Below, piece by piece: positions 17,771-27,241 of a DNA stretch of 64,000 nt. Every line of letters begins with the position of its first letter. Within the stretch, counting starts at the first letter, position 1. The position numbers were made by a program, and so were the translations under genes. The DNA comes from JAMXLG01 sp963818925 (GTDB lineage Bacteria; Vulcanimicrobiota; Vulcanimicrobiia; Vulcanimicrobiales; Vulcanimicrobiaceae): positions 2,790,001 to 2,854,000 of the forward strand of contig CAWFTN010000001.1 of NCBI GenBank assembly GCA_963818925.1, in the 5' to 3' direction. The notes below the pieces were generated by a model. The model made no database searches, was not told the DNA's origin, and saw nothing but the letters and a program-made list of their open reading frames with translations.

Positions 17771-18130
17771 TTATAAGTCGACCGTCTGTCCAGTCAAATC
17801 GACAATGAGGGTTTGACCGGGGAGCGGCATTACCGTCGCTCGCAGCGTGGGGAACGCATCTTCGAACGCGGTGATGGTGTGCACGTCGTGATTTAGGTTG
17901 GTAAAGCAGTAGGTACCATCGACGTTCACGGACGCTTGTACGACTTCACTTTCCGACCGCGCAACGATGACATTATCGTGCGTGGGCGCTTGTTCGAGTT
18001 GAAGAATGTATGACGACGGTGCATTGACGCGGCCGCAGATCGTGCCGCCCTCCTGCGCGGCACCCGCGTAAAGAGGCGATGCGATCAACGCTGCACCGAA
18101 CGTCATCGCAACGATATTGGAAAGTTTCAT
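17771..18130 (-). CDS. Secreted protein of unknown function
   Basis: 119 residues from ATG 18130. The first residues, MKLSNIVAMTFGAALIASPLYAGA, form a typical Sec signal peptide with an A-x-A-type cleavage site. The mature part (TICGRVNAPSSYILQLEQAP, then DGTYCFTNLNHDVHTITAF) looks like a small beta-sandwich carboxypeptidase-regulatory-like fold, with two cysteines that could pair. A GTG at 18154 is an alternative start but would precede the signal peptide. A short inverted repeat (gcccg/cgggc) lies just before the ATG. It is divergent from the next gene. Confidence 0.65.
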   Translation of the reverse strand: MKLSNIVAMTFGAALIASPLYAGAAQEGGTICGRVNAPSSYILQLEQAPTHDNVIVARSESEVVQASVNVDGTYCFTNLNHDVHTITAFEDAFPTLRATVMPLPGQTLIVDLTGQTVDL

Positions 18131-18202
18131 GCCCGCTATAACGGGCGCTCCCACTCGCGTGTGACCGTTGAAACATTATGTTAGGTGCGGCGTAAGACGG
18201 AT

Positions 18203-18802
18203 ATGACGACGCCTACTGCCGATTACGAGGCTGCGGTGCGGGCTTTGCGCGCGCAGCAGCTGCCGGCGTTCGTCGAATATACGCAAGAGGGCGACGCGCA
18301 CGGCCTCGCCGGCTGGCGTGGGGCACCGGAACGCGTTGTTGTCGACGTTCGCGCGAAGAAGATCGTATCGATCACGCCCAAAAACGACTGGAATTCAGAC
18401 GACTCGCCCGTCATCAAGCACCTATTCGATCCATCATGTTATGCGGCGGTCAGCGAGCGCACCACGACGTGGAACGGTAGTGCGGCCGTCGCGATCGCGG
18501 TGAAACCGGCGAAGCAGTGCGATAAAGATATGGGCCTATCGACGGTGTACGCCGATGCGCAGACGCTCGATCTTCTCGGAGCGGACGGAAGCGAAACCGA
18601 CGAAGACAACATGACCGTGGACTATTCGGTGCGATACGCGCGCTACGGAAACTACATCGTTCCGTCATCCGTTTCGGCGCACGCGCATGGCCACGGCTGG
18701 CTCCTCTGGGCACGCGAACGCGCCGAACTACGCTATTCGAATTACGACTTTACGACGGTGCGCCGTCAGCTTGAGTCACGTCCAAATGGACGCCGCCCGT
18801 GA
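18203..18802 (+). CDS. Conserved hypothetical protein
   Basis: 199 residues from ATG 18203 (a GTG at 18185 is possible). There is no signal peptide. It begins TADYEAAVRALRAQQLPAF and contains VVVDVRAKKIVS, DDSPVIKHLFDPSCYAA and VDYSVRYARYGNYIVPS, a pattern of alternating strands resembling outer-membrane-lipoprotein-sorting-like or DUF-type beta proteins. I do not recognise a defined family. Its last 53 bases overlap the convergent DUF192 gene. Confidence 0.55.
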   Translation: MTTPTADYEAAVRALRAQQLPAFVEYTQEGDAHGLAGWRGAPERVVVDVRAKKIVSITPKNDWNSDDSPVIKHLFDPSCYAAVSERTTTWNGSAAVAIAVKPAKQCDKDMGLSTVYADAQTLDLLGADGSETDEDNMTVDYSVRYARYGNYIVPSSVSAHAHGHGWLLWARERAELRYSNYDFTTVRRQLESRPNGRRP

Positions 18803-19214
18803 TTCCATCTTTTTCAGCTTCGCCCGCTGGAAGTTCGATGACGTATTGCGCGTTACCGTAACGGCGCGGAATTTTTTCATCCGGCGTCTCCGGCTTCGTT
18901 GCCGGCACATTTGCCGCCACGGAGCGGACGTTGCCGTCGGGGCCGACGAAGACCATATCAAGCGGAACTAGCGTATCCTTCATCCAGAATTGAACGCCGG
19001 CGTCTTGCGCGAAAACGAAAAGCATTCCGGTGTGCGCCGAGAGCTTCGTAACGCTCATGAGTCCGCGCTGGCGTTGTTCATCGGTGTTCGCGACCTGAAG
19101 CGTCAGCGTTGCGCGCGGCGCGTGCACGGCGATCGTGGGAAGATGTTGCGGCGTTGGCGCGGGACTCGGCATTGGGCTTGCCAGTGCTACGACAAGCGCG
19201 ATGGATGCGGTCAT
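18750..19214 (-). CDS. DUF192 family secreted protein
   Basis: 154 residues from ATG 19214, which gives a clean signal peptide (MTASIALVVALASPMPSPAP). It has the DUF192 pattern: LTLQVANTDEQRQRGLMSV, GMLFVFAQDAGVQFWMKDTLVPLDMVFVGPDG, and YVIELPAGEAEKDGI. The family is small, exported or periplasmic, with no established reaction. The ATG overlaps the stop of the upstream DUF2079 gene as ATGA, so it is translationally coupled. It converges into the previous gene. Confidence 0.85.
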   Translation of the reverse strand: MTASIALVVALASPMPSPAPTPQHLPTIAVHAPRATLTLQVANTDEQRQRGLMSVTKLSAHTGMLFVFAQDAGVQFWMKDTLVPLDMVFVGPDGNVRSVAANVPATKPETPDEKIPRRYGNAQYVIELPAGEAEKDGITGGVHLDVTQADGAPS

Positions 19215-20551
19215 GGCTGCACTCTCCGGTAGACGGCGACGCGGTCGGCTCGGCACACTTCGTCAACTTGCCCGCTCGCGACCTCGCGACGCACGGCCGG
19301 TAGAATCTTCGTCTGAAATTCTTCGTTGGGATAGTCGTCGGCAAACAAAAGATACTTCGCGTACTCGGGGGCGCCGATGGTTTCGTTCGGATGCAAGAAC
19401 GCCATCGCGGCATACCACTCATCGTGCGTCCCGAGCGTGGCATTTGGTGGAACGCACTTGATGACGCGGCGGACGGCCGCGATGTCGGAATACTCCGGCC
19501 GCAAGTAGTGTTCGGCGTGCGTCGGATTGAGCGCGATGAGGAACACCACGCAGAGCGCGATTGCAGCCGACGACCACCGCAGCGCCGTTCGTTCGCCCGC
19601 ACGGTCGCGAATCTGCGTGAGTCCCGCAGCCATCGCGATCAGAATCCATGGAATCCATAGCGCGACGTAATGCATGCCCATACGCCACACGCCGCCGGAA
19701 TTCGCTAAGAGAATGACGCCGAGTCCCGGAATCACGAACCAGAACCACCGGGTGCGCAGCGGTAGAAATGCCAACGGAATCAGCATTTCCAGCACGTAGG
19801 TGAGCCGGCCGACGGTGAAAATCTGACGCGCGACCACTCCAATGCCTTGATTGTAGGGATATGTGTAAAACCCCGATGGACCCCAGCCGCCCATACGCGG
19901 GACGATGACGCCGAAATAGACGATGAGGACGGCCGCCGCGCCGAGCATCGTGATTCCGCCGGCGGTGACGAACGCGCGGTCGTGTCGCCGCATGCCCACA
20001 ATCCCGAGAACGGCGCCGAACAATCCGCACAGGAGTGCAACGTCTTCCTTCACGCACAGCAGCAGCGCGACCGTGAGCGCGTACCAGCCCCATTTCCGCG
20101 CCGATAGGGCAAGCAGCGCAAGAAATGTCAGAAGCGGCGCAAATGCGAGCTCGTGAAATTCGGAAAACGCGAGTGCAATGAGCGGCGGATAGAGCAGCGC
20201 AACGATCGCGCAACGCACTGCGAGCGGCTTTCCAACATACCGTTCGATCAAGAAGTAATAGGCAATGACGGACGCAGCGACGAGCGCGATCTGGACGATC
20301 TGGAGCGTCAGAATGCTGTGCGTGATCGCGAGCAACGGATAGAGCAGCGCGAGTATCGGCGACCAGTGAAAACGGAAATGTGACGCGTGTTCGAACGGAT
20401 CGAACATGCCGGATGGAACATTTTGAATCGCGATGGCGAGGGTGCCGGTATCGGCGCCGTACGTCCAGAATTGCGCGCGCACGACGGCACAGGCGAGCAA
20501 AATCGCTGCCAGGACGAACGTCAGCACCAAGACCGTGCGACGAGAATTCAC
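19211..20551 (-). CDS. DUF2079 polytopic membrane protein
   Basis: 446 residues from GTG 20551, which overlaps the polA stop as GTGA. It contains about ten hydrophobic segments. The loop after the first (WTYGADTGTLAIAIQNV, FDPFEHASHFRFHWSPILALLYPL) and FSEFHELAFAPLLTFLAL match DUF2079, a family resembling GT-C glycosyltransferases. The C-terminal soluble part (VPPNATLGTHDEWYAAMAFLHP) fits the same family. A role in lipid-linked glycosyl transfer is inferred only. It is co-transcribed with polA. Confidence 0.8.
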   Translation of the reverse strand: MNSRRTVLVLTFVLAAILLACAVVRAQFWTYGADTGTLAIAIQNVPSGMFDPFEHASHFRFHWSPILALLYPLLAITHSILTLQIVQIALVAASVIAYYFLIERYVGKPLAVRCAIVALLYPPLIALAFSEFHELAFAPLLTFLALLALSARKWGWYALTVALLLCVKEDVALLCGLFGAVLGIVGMRRHDRAFVTAGGITMLGAAAVLIVYFGVIVPRMGGWGPSGFYTYPYNQGIGVVARQIFTVGRLTYVLEMLIPLAFLPLRTRWFWFVIPGLGVILLANSGGVWRMGMHYVALWIPWILIAMAAGLTQIRDRAGERTALRWSSAAIALCVVFLIALNPTHAEHYLRPEYSDIAAVRRVIKCVPPNATLGTHDEWYAAMAFLHPNETIGAPEYAKYLLFADDYPNEEFQTKILPAVRREVASGQVDEVCRADRVAVYRRVQP

Positions 20552-23175
20552 ACCTCGGGCATTGCCTCCACATCGTACCAATTCGTGCCGGTCTTCACGG
20601 TCACTTCCAGCGGGACTGAGAGCGCGAGCGCGTTCTCCATCTCGCTCCGCACCAGGTGCGCGACTTCGTGCAGATGATCTTTATGCACCTCGAAGATCAG
20701 TTCGTCGTGAATTTGCAGCAGCAAGGTCGCGTGGGGAAAGGATTCGAGCGCCCGGTCGATTTTGACCATCGCGAGCTTCATCAGATCCGCGGCACTTCCT
20801 TGGAGCGGCGCATTCGTCGCTTCGCGTTCGGCCGCCGAGCGGAGCATGTAGTTACTCGAGGTAAGCGCGGGCATATAGCGCCGGCGCCCGAGAATCGTCG
20901 AGACGTATCCGTTACGTCTGGCGTCTTCGATCGTGCGATCGATGTAGTCCCGCACGCTCGGGAAACGCGCGAAATACGCGGTCGTAATCTCGCGCGCTTC
21001 GGCGCGGCTGATCTCCAGCCGTTGCGCGAGACCGAAATCCGACATGCCGTAGAGTAGGCCGAAGTTCACGCTCTTGGCCATGCGGCGTTGATTGCCGTCA
21101 ACCGATTCGCCGGGTCCGACGTTGAAAATCTGGCGTGCCGTAAAGTCGTGAATGTCTTGGCCTTCTTCGAACGCGGTACGCATCGCTTCGTCGCCGGAGA
21201 GATGCGCCATCAAGCGCAACTCGATCTGGCTGTAATCGGCGGCAAGTAAGACGTGATCGCGGTCTTTCGCGACGAACGCCTTACGGATGCGGCGGCCGAG
21301 TTCGCCGCGCACCGGAATATTCTGCAGATTCGGATTCGTCGACGAAAGACGGCCCGTCGCGGTCGACGTTTGGTTGAAGGCGGTATGTAAGCGGTGATCG
21401 TGTTTGTCGAGCAACTGCGGAATGACGTCGATGTACGTGTTCTTGAGTTTCGTCACTTCACGCCACTCGAGCACGAGAGCGCAGATCGGATACTCTTTGG
21501 CGAGACCTTGTAGAATTTCAACGCCCGTAGCCCAGCCCGTCTTGGTCTTCTTTCCGCCCGGAATCCCGAGGCGCCCGAAGAGAATGTTGCCCAACTGCAG
21601 CGGCGAACCGATGTTGAATTCTTCGCCGGCAAAATCGAAGATGTGACGTTGCAAACGCGCCGTCGCTTCATCGATTTCACGGCCGATGACGTCGAGCTCC
21701 GACGTATCGACCGCGATGCCTGCACCTTCCATTTTGGCGATAAGCGGCGCGAGCGGCACTTCGACGTCTTCGTAGAGACGGAATTGATCGCGCTCGTCGA
21801 GCGTCTCTCGCGCTTTCGTGACGATCTGCAGCGTCGCGTCCGCGTATGCAGCGGCATCTTCGCCCGGGTTGGTCTGCAACTGCTCGGCGGCGGCGTCGGA
21901 GATTTCACCGAATGTGCGTCCGGGGTTGAGCAGATGCGCCGCGATCATCGCGTCGTCGTCAAAACGATAGTGCTCGATGCCGTGCGCGCGCAGCGCGTGG
22001 ATAACACGTTTGACGTCGTACGCTGCAAGACGCTTGGCATCGCGTAACAACGACGCCGTCGCGTTCCGGACGTTTTCGTGCGCAAACGCCGCAAGCGCGA
22101 ACGAAACGCCCGATCCAGCGGCACCGGAGAAGCCGATGTCGTGTTCGCGCAGCGCAATCGCGACGAGTTCCGAGTTCGCAAGCGCACCGATGTCGTTCGC
22201 GAGTCGCTCGAACTCCGGCGGATCGACCGACGCCGCATACGACCGATAGTTGCCTTCGATCCGCTTGTCGGCTGCGAAGAGCGGAAGACCGTCGACTGGC
22301 GGTTTCAACTTCGCAAGCAGCGTTTTGAATTCGAGTTCGGCGTAGAGCGGATAGAGCTCCGTGTCGCCCGGAAACTTGTAGCGGTTGCTCCAATCGACGT
22401 CGAGCGGCAGATCGCGATGCACGACCGACACGTCGCGACACACTTGCGCTTGCGCGCCGTAGTCTTCGATCAACTTCTGCAATTTTGCGGTGCCCGCGAG
22501 TGTCGGATCGGCGACGAGCGCATCGAGCGAACCGGCAGCTTTGATCAATTTGATCGCCGTTTTCTCGCCGACGCCCGGAATGCCGGGAAGATTGTCGGAC
22601 GGATCGCCTTTGAGGCCGCGATAATCCGCCAATTGCCGCGGCTCGAGTTCAAACCGTTCGGTAACCGCGGGTGGATCGTAACGGCCGAGTTCCGTGATCC
22701 CGCGGCGCGTCGTAAGGACCGTCGTTTTTTCATCGACGATCTGCAGCAAATCCAAATCGCCCGTGACCACGAGCGTGCGTTCCCCGGCGTCTTCGGCTTT
22801 TCGCGCGAGCGTAGCGATGATGTCGTCTGCTTCCATGCCCTCGATTTCGACGATCGGGATCTTGTGCACGGCGAGCACTTGGCGCACGAGTGCGAATTGG
22901 CTGCGCAGATCGTCCGGCATTGCATCGCGCTGCGCTTTATAGTCTTTGTAGAGCGCGACGCGCGCGGCGGGCATGCCTTTATCGAATGCGGCAACGACGT
23001 GCGTCGGCTTTTCATCGTTGATGATCTTGTTGAGCATCATCGTGAATCCGTACACGGCGTTGATCGGCGTTCCGCGCGTCGTTGTAAGCGGCGGCAGTGC
23101 GAAGAACGCACGGTAGACGAGTCCGTACGTGTCGAGCAACATCAATGTCGCCGTACCCGGCTTAGGTTTCGCCAC
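20548..23175 (-). CDS. polA: DNA polymerase I
   Basis: 875 residues. The N-terminal 5'-3' exonuclease/FEN domain has LLDTYGLVYRAFFALPPL, GMEADDIIATLARKAE, VVTGDLDLLQIV and GIPGVGEKTAIKLI. The central 3'-5' exonuclease-like domain (about residues 310-470) has lost the DxE metal motif, so proofreading is probably absent, as in Taq polymerase. The polymerase domain has motif A (DYSQIELRLMAHLSGD), motif B (RRMAKSVNFGLLYGMSDFG) and motif C (QIHDELIFEV). It acts in Okazaki fragment processing and repair. It overlaps the DUF2079 gene by 4 bases and starts 11 bases after the alpha-2-macroglobulin-like gene's 3' end region on the same strand. Confidence 0.97.
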   Translation of the reverse strand: MAKPKPGTATLMLLDTYGLVYRAFFALPPLTTTRGTPINAVYGFTMMLNKIINDEKPTHVVAAFDKGMPAARVALYKDYKAQRDAMPDDLRSQFALVRQVLAVHKIPIVEIEGMEADDIIATLARKAEDAGERTLVVTGDLDLLQIVDEKTTVLTTRRGITELGRYDPPAVTERFELEPRQLADYRGLKGDPSDNLPGIPGVGEKTAIKLIKAAGSLDALVADPTLAGTAKLQKLIEDYGAQAQVCRDVSVVHRDLPLDVDWSNRYKFPGDTELYPLYAELEFKTLLAKLKPPVDGLPLFAADKRIEGNYRSYAASVDPPEFERLANDIGALANSELVAIALREHDIGFSGAAGSGVSFALAAFAHENVRNATASLLRDAKRLAAYDVKRVIHALRAHGIEHYRFDDDAMIAAHLLNPGRTFGEISDAAAEQLQTNPGEDAAAYADATLQIVTKARETLDERDQFRLYEDVEVPLAPLIAKMEGAGIAVDTSELDVIGREIDEATARLQRHIFDFAGEEFNIGSPLQLGNILFGRLGIPGGKKTKTGWATGVEILQGLAKEYPICALVLEWREVTKLKNTYIDVIPQLLDKHDHRLHTAFNQTSTATGRLSSTNPNLQNIPVRGELGRRIRKAFVAKDRDHVLLAADYSQIELRLMAHLSGDEAMRTAFEEGQDIHDFTARQIFNVGPGESVDGNQRRMAKSVNFGLLYGMSDFGLAQRLEISRAEAREITTAYFARFPSVRDYIDRTIEDARRNGYVSTILGRRRYMPALTSSNYMLRSAAEREATNAPLQGSAADLMKLAMVKIDRALESFPHATLLLQIHDELIFEVHKDHLHEVAHLVRSEMENALALSVPLEVTVKTGTNWYDVEAMPEV

Positions 23176-23186
23176 TTCAGGGCTCC

Positions 23187-25544
23187 CTATTGCACCAAAA
23201 TCGACGAAGAAGCGGCTTCGACGCGGCCGTCATCAGTGATCTTCAACACGGAAACCGTATACCGCCCGCGCACTTGCGGGAGTTGCACCGGCAGCGCGCT
23301 TCCCGTGTCACGCACGACATTCCAAGAGACGACTTGCGTATCGGCTTCCGAGACCGCGAGATCTTGCGGCGGCTGCGTGCGGCGCACGAAGCCGAGCACC
23401 TGCGCGTGTTCGCCGGTTGAATCGACCCATGGATGCCACGTGCGCCCCGATGGTGCGCTTACTTGTGTCGCGGCAACGCCGACGGCGAGCAAGGACGGCG
23501 CCGAATCGAAGAGCGCGCTTCCCGACGGTGCTCCACGGCTGATACGCACGATGACCGTGCCGGGAACGTCGCGCGCGTCGCGCAGAGTCACGGACGCTGA
23601 CGCACCGGGTGAAAACTGCGGCGCGTCGATATCGAGCGGAACGAACTCCGGACGGCCGGGTGCGTCGACGGCGAGCGGCGCGCTCGTCCACTCCATCGCA
23701 CCGTCGCGAACGAAGAGGGCGCCGACGCGTAAGTCGCCCGGCGCGTCGCTCACTTTCAACCCGCTCTCGGCGCGACCGCCATTCACGCGCGAGACCACTG
23801 TTTGCGACCCGAGCGCGCTCTCGAGCGTAATCAACGCGTCACCGGTTGCACCGGGCAGCGACGCGCTGACGTGCACGTCATCGCCCGCGCGATACAGATT
23901 CTTGTCGAGCGACACGTGCGCATCGGCACTGCCGCTTTCCGCCGCGTCACCGCCCGCCTGCGGTACAACGTCGACTTGTCCCGCGTCGGTGGATCGGCCG
24001 GTTTGGCTGTCGACCGTCGCCATGACGAGATTCATGCCGAGCACCGGCGAATTGAACGTTCCGTGCGCGTGTCCGTTGCGGTCGAGCGTCAACACTTGTT
24101 CTTGCGTCGACGGCCCGTGCGACAACGTCGCTCTCACCTGCGAACCTGCAACGGGTTTGCCGTTCGACATTTCGTTCGCGTAGACGTCGAAATTGATCGG
24201 CGTTCCGAGCGTTTGTTCCGAGCGATCGAGTTGCAGCCGAATCGCGACGCGCGACGTCGGAACGAGAATACGGGTGACAGCCGTCGCACCGGACGCTTCC
24301 ACGCGAATACCATACGTCGACGACAATCCGTCGGTCGGCGGTGCGATCATCACCATGGCGCGTCCGTTCGCGTCGGTGTGCACGCTCTCGTCGATCCACT
24401 TCGTCGTTGCCCACGGCAGCGTTTCGGGACTATAGCCGACGTAGACGTGCGGCGACCGCACGACGGTCACGTGCACCGGCGTATCGCCGCGCGATGCGGT
24501 GATATCGACGGGAACCGCCGCATTCGGATCGCACGTATTCTCGCAGCCACCCGCGACGTTGAGCGATAAGCCGTTCGCATTCGCGTCCACGTGCACGGTC
24601 GCACCGCCAACGCCGCCGTTGACTTGGGCGAGGACGGCATAGTCGCCGGCCGTTGCATTCGCGGGCACTGGAAGCGTAGCGCTGAAGGCACCGGCCCCAT
24701 CGAGCGGCGCTTGCGCTTGCGCGACGAGCGCGCCACCCAAACGCATCGAGACGTTTGCCGATCCCGATGCGGCTTTCATCACCGAACCGGAACGCGTTCG
24801 CGCGAATCCCACGATGCGCACTTCGTCGCCGGCATGAACGACGGCGGTGTCGCTGCGCACGCCGACGATCGTTGACGGCAGCGGCGCTTGCGGCAACAAA
24901 CTCGTAAATGCGTAGCTGGCCGCCCATTGCGCGAGCGCGAAGATCGGACGCGGCGAACGATTCCAACGGAGGATGCCGTGCCTATCGGTCTCCCGCGTTA
25001 CGAAGTTGCCGTTCACGACGAATTGGATGCGCATGTGCGCAAGTGCGCGACCCGTTTCCAGATCCGCGCCGTAGACGAGAAGTTCGCCCGGCGTTTCTTT
25101 CGTTGCAAGACCGACACGCGTGCGGTTGATCCATACTTGCTCGCCGACATTGCCGCGTCGCGCTTCCACGACGAAAAACCCTTCCCGCGATCCGAGCGGA
25201 ACGGTCACTTGATTCGCTTGAAACTGATAGCCGCCGGGCGGCGTGTAGCTGAACTTCGCGAGCGGCGCCTTGCCGCGCGTATCGATCGCGCGCGGACGTG
25301 CGTTCGTCCCAGCGGTCAACACATCGGCCGGGTGGACCTGATATACCGTAAATTGCACCGGCGCGCTCGAATAGGTATCAAGGCGAACGACCGTGGGCTT
25401 CCACGGAACGTTTGAATCGCTGGCAAAGAGGGCAAAGTAGGCGTCGAGTTTGTGAAGGTCGACGATTTGCCGTGCCGCAGAGGCGGGAGCAACGGCGACG
25501 AACAGCGCTACGAACGCTGCGATAATGGAGCGATAGAACGGCAC
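23187..25544 (-). CDS. Secreted alpha-2-macroglobulin-like protein without a thioester domain
   Basis: 785 residues. The signal peptide (SIIAAFVALFVAVAPASAA) is followed by a series of MG-like beta-sandwich domains, recognisable in VRLDTYSSAPVQFTVYQV, WINRTRVGLATKETPGELLVYGADLETG (typical alpha-2-macroglobulin), VRSDTAVVHAGDEVRIVGFAR and LDKNLYRAGDDVHVSASLPG. Bacterial alpha-2-macroglobulins of about 1,500-1,900 residues trap proteases through a CxEQ thioester domain. This protein ends before any such domain and has only one Cys pair (GGCENTCDP), so it is a short MG-domain form. It is the first gene upstream of polA on the same strand; the 11-base gap suggests a shared transcript. Confidence 0.7.
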   Translation of the reverse strand: MPFYRSIIAAFVALFVAVAPASAARQIVDLHKLDAYFALFASDSNVPWKPTVVRLDTYSSAPVQFTVYQVHPADVLTAGTNARPRAIDTRGKAPLAKFSYTPPGGYQFQANQVTVPLGSREGFFVVEARRGNVGEQVWINRTRVGLATKETPGELLVYGADLETGRALAHMRIQFVVNGNFVTRETDRHGILRWNRSPRPIFALAQWAASYAFTSLLPQAPLPSTIVGVRSDTAVVHAGDEVRIVGFARTRSGSVMKAASGSANVSMRLGGALVAQAQAPLDGAGAFSATLPVPANATAGDYAVLAQVNGGVGGATVHVDANANGLSLNVAGGCENTCDPNAAVPVDITASRGDTPVHVTVVRSPHVYVGYSPETLPWATTKWIDESVHTDANGRAMVMIAPPTDGLSSTYGIRVEASGATAVTRILVPTSRVAIRLQLDRSEQTLGTPINFDVYANEMSNGKPVAGSQVRATLSHGPSTQEQVLTLDRNGHAHGTFNSPVLGMNLVMATVDSQTGRSTDAGQVDVVPQAGGDAAESGSADAHVSLDKNLYRAGDDVHVSASLPGATGDALITLESALGSQTVVSRVNGGRAESGLKVSDAPGDLRVGALFVRDGAMEWTSAPLAVDAPGRPEFVPLDIDAPQFSPGASASVTLRDARDVPGTVIVRISRGAPSGSALFDSAPSLLAVGVAATQVSAPSGRTWHPWVDSTGEHAQVLGFVRRTQPPQDLAVSEADTQVVSWNVVRDTGSALPVQLPQVRGRYTVSVLKITDDGRVEAASSSILVQ

Positions 25545-25643
25545 GACCTCGCATGATTCGCGCCGTCTCCGCCACGGTCCCGGGGGAACGGCTTGCCTGG
25601 TCCGGGAACTTCAGAGCCGAATTTTGCCGTTTCGAAAGCAGTC

Positions 25644-26204
25644 ATGAAAATCCGATTTGCCAGCTGGGCATTAGCGCTCGGCGTTTCGCTTGCCACAACG
25701 CTTGCTCCGGTCACCGCAGCAACACCAGCGCCGCACAGGACGCCGCACGCGCTTCCGACGCCGTATATGCCGCCCTACGCGATGCACACCGACTTCGTCG
25801 TGGAAGTCAATAAAAAAGGGCAAGTCGTGCGCGTGAAGTCGGGTAACTCGGCGAAACAATGTCCGAAAAGCCAGCAGCAGCCGTGTTTGACCTTCAACGC
25901 GCAGACGTACGGCAACGTGCTGCAGATGTGGATTCGCCATCCGGACGGCACCGCCGAAGTCGGTCTGTATAAAGTGGCGTACAATTACGATCCGAAGACG
26001 CACAACGTGCATCGCGACGTTGCCATCATTTCGCGCGGCGGCAACTGGGGCGATCAACTCGGTGCTGCGACCGATATGATGAACAAAGCCGACGCCGAAG
26101 CGCGCGCGTGGGCGCAGAAACAGCAGCAGGAGCAGCAGAAGCAAAACAATAGTCTGCCGGATCTGAACAAGATCGTTGCCCCGACACCGACGCACCGGCC
26201 GTAA
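25644..26204 (+). CDS. Secreted protein with a Gln-rich tail, unknown function
   Basis: 186 residues from ATG 25644 (the longer upstream frame precedes the signal peptide). The leader SWALALGVSLATTLAPVTAA is Sec-type. The mature part has a Pro/His/Thr linker (TPAPHRTPHALPTPYMPPY), a globular segment with two cysteines (SAKQCPKSQQQPCLTF), and an Ala/Gln-rich C-terminal helix (WAQKQQQEQQKQ). I do not recognise a family. It is divergent from the alpha-2-macroglobulin-like gene. Confidence 0.65.
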   Translation: MKIRFASWALALGVSLATTLAPVTAATPAPHRTPHALPTPYMPPYAMHTDFVVEVNKKGQVVRVKSGNSAKQCPKSQQQPCLTFNAQTYGNVLQMWIRHPDGTAEVGLYKVAYNYDPKTHNVHRDVAIISRGGNWGDQLGAATDMMNKADAEARAWAQKQQQEQQKQNNSLPDLNKIVAPTPTHRP

Positions 26205-26391
26205 GCCGCTCCCCCGGATTCCATTTCTCGACGACGGCGGCGGACGAGAGCGCAGCTGTACATCGAAAGACGCGTACGAAAGCGAAGAGCACGCCCGCGC
26301 CGCAATGCTGATGAACGGCACGGCCGGGCGTCTCTCGATCTATCGCTGCCAGTACTGCGATCTGTGGCATCTCACGAGCCGCAAGGAATGA
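26176..26391 (+). CDS. Small zinc-ribbon-like protein
   Basis: 71 residues if started at TTG 26176; the real start is uncertain because no ATG lies before residue 44. The C-terminal pattern CTSKDAYESEEHARAAML followed by SIYRCQYCDLWHLTS, with one Cys, then CxxC and a nearby His, matches small single-zinc proteins found in many bacteria and phages. It overlaps the previous gene by 29 bases and ends 1 base before the FAH-family gene. Function unknown. Confidence 0.55.
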   Translation: MPRHRRTGRKPLPRIPFLDDGGGRERSCTSKDAYESEEHARAAMLMNGTAGRLSIYRCQYCDLWHLTSRKE

Positions 26392-26392
26392 T

Positions 26393-27241
26393 ATGCGCTT
26401 TGTAACGTTTCGCACGGCCGGCGGACCCGTTCGGCCCGGCGTCATCGAAGGCGACGCCGTTCGTACGATTTCGACGTCGACGCTGCTCGAATATATCGCT
26501 CTTGCGCCGCACGAACGCGTCGCATGGCACTCCGGCGACGAAGTGGTTCCGCTTGCGAACGTTACGCTCGACGCTCCGGTCCGTCCGATGCGCAACGTCT
26601 TTTGCGTCGGCCGCAATTATCTCGAACACGCGAAGGAAGGCGCGCGCGCATCCGGACGCGAGTTGAAACTTCCCGACGTGCCCACGTTCTTCACGAAAGC
26701 GCCAACGGCCATTGCGGGACCCGCTGCAACGCTGCATCTCGGAGCAAGCGTTTCAAAGGAATACGATTTCGAAGCGGAACTGGCGGTCGTCATCGGCGCG
26801 CGTTGTAAGGACGTCCCCGAAGCCGATGCGCACGCGGTAATTTTCGGGTATACCGCCTTCAACGACGTCACCGCGCGGGATCTCCAGCGCGCGCATGTTC
26901 AGTGGTTCAAGGGTAAGAGTCTCGACGATTGCGCGCCGATGGGACCGTGGATCGTTTCGACCGACGAAATCGGCGATCCGCAGGCCCTCGAGATTGCGTT
27001 TCGTCTCAACGGTGTCGAGAAGCAACACAGCACTACGTCGAATATGATCTTCCGCATCCCGCGTCTAATCGCCGAACTCTCGAAAGGCATGACGCTCGAA
27101 CCGGGAGACGTGATCGCGACCGGGACGCCCGAAGGCGTCGGCTTCGCACGCACGCCTCCGGAATTTCTTCGTGACGGCGACGTGATGGAAGTCGACATCG
27201 AAAAAATCGGAGTTCTGAAAAACCGGATCTCCATTGTTTGA
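26393..27241 (+). CDS. Fumarylacetoacetate hydrolase (FAH) family protein
   Basis: 282 residues. The C-terminal FAH domain is clear from about residue 65: RNVFCVGRNYLEHAKEGA, KEYDFEAELAVVIG with the two metal-binding Glu residues, YTAFNDVTARDLQ, KSLDDCAPMGPWIV and LEPGDVIATGTPEGVG. Family members hydrolyse C-C bonds in 1,3-diketo acids (acylpyruvase, homoprotocatechuate or oxaloacetate decarboxylase activities). The substrate cannot be deduced. It is followed with an 8-base overlap by a small membrane protein. Confidence 0.9.
   Translation: MRFVTFRTAGGPVRPGVIEGDAVRTISTSTLLEYIALAPHERVAWHSGDEVVPLANVTLDAPVRPMRNVFCVGRNYLEHAKEGARASGRELKLPDVPTFFTKAPTAIAGPAATLHLGASVSKEYDFEAELAVVIGARCKDVPEADAHAVIFGYTAFNDVTARDLQRAHVQWFKGKSLDDCAPMGPWIVSTDEIGDPQALEIAFRLNGVEKQHSTTSNMIFRIPRLIAELSKGMTLEPGDVIATGTPEGVGFARTPPEFLRDGDVMEVDIEKIGVLKNRISIV

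Noticed and set aside
22078..24183. A 701-codon plus-strand ORF opposite polA and the alpha-2-macroglobulin-like gene
   Set aside because: Its translation is Arg/Ala/Thr-rich, without family-like motifs, and it is the antisense of two well-supported genes. Long antisense frames are expected at this GC content.
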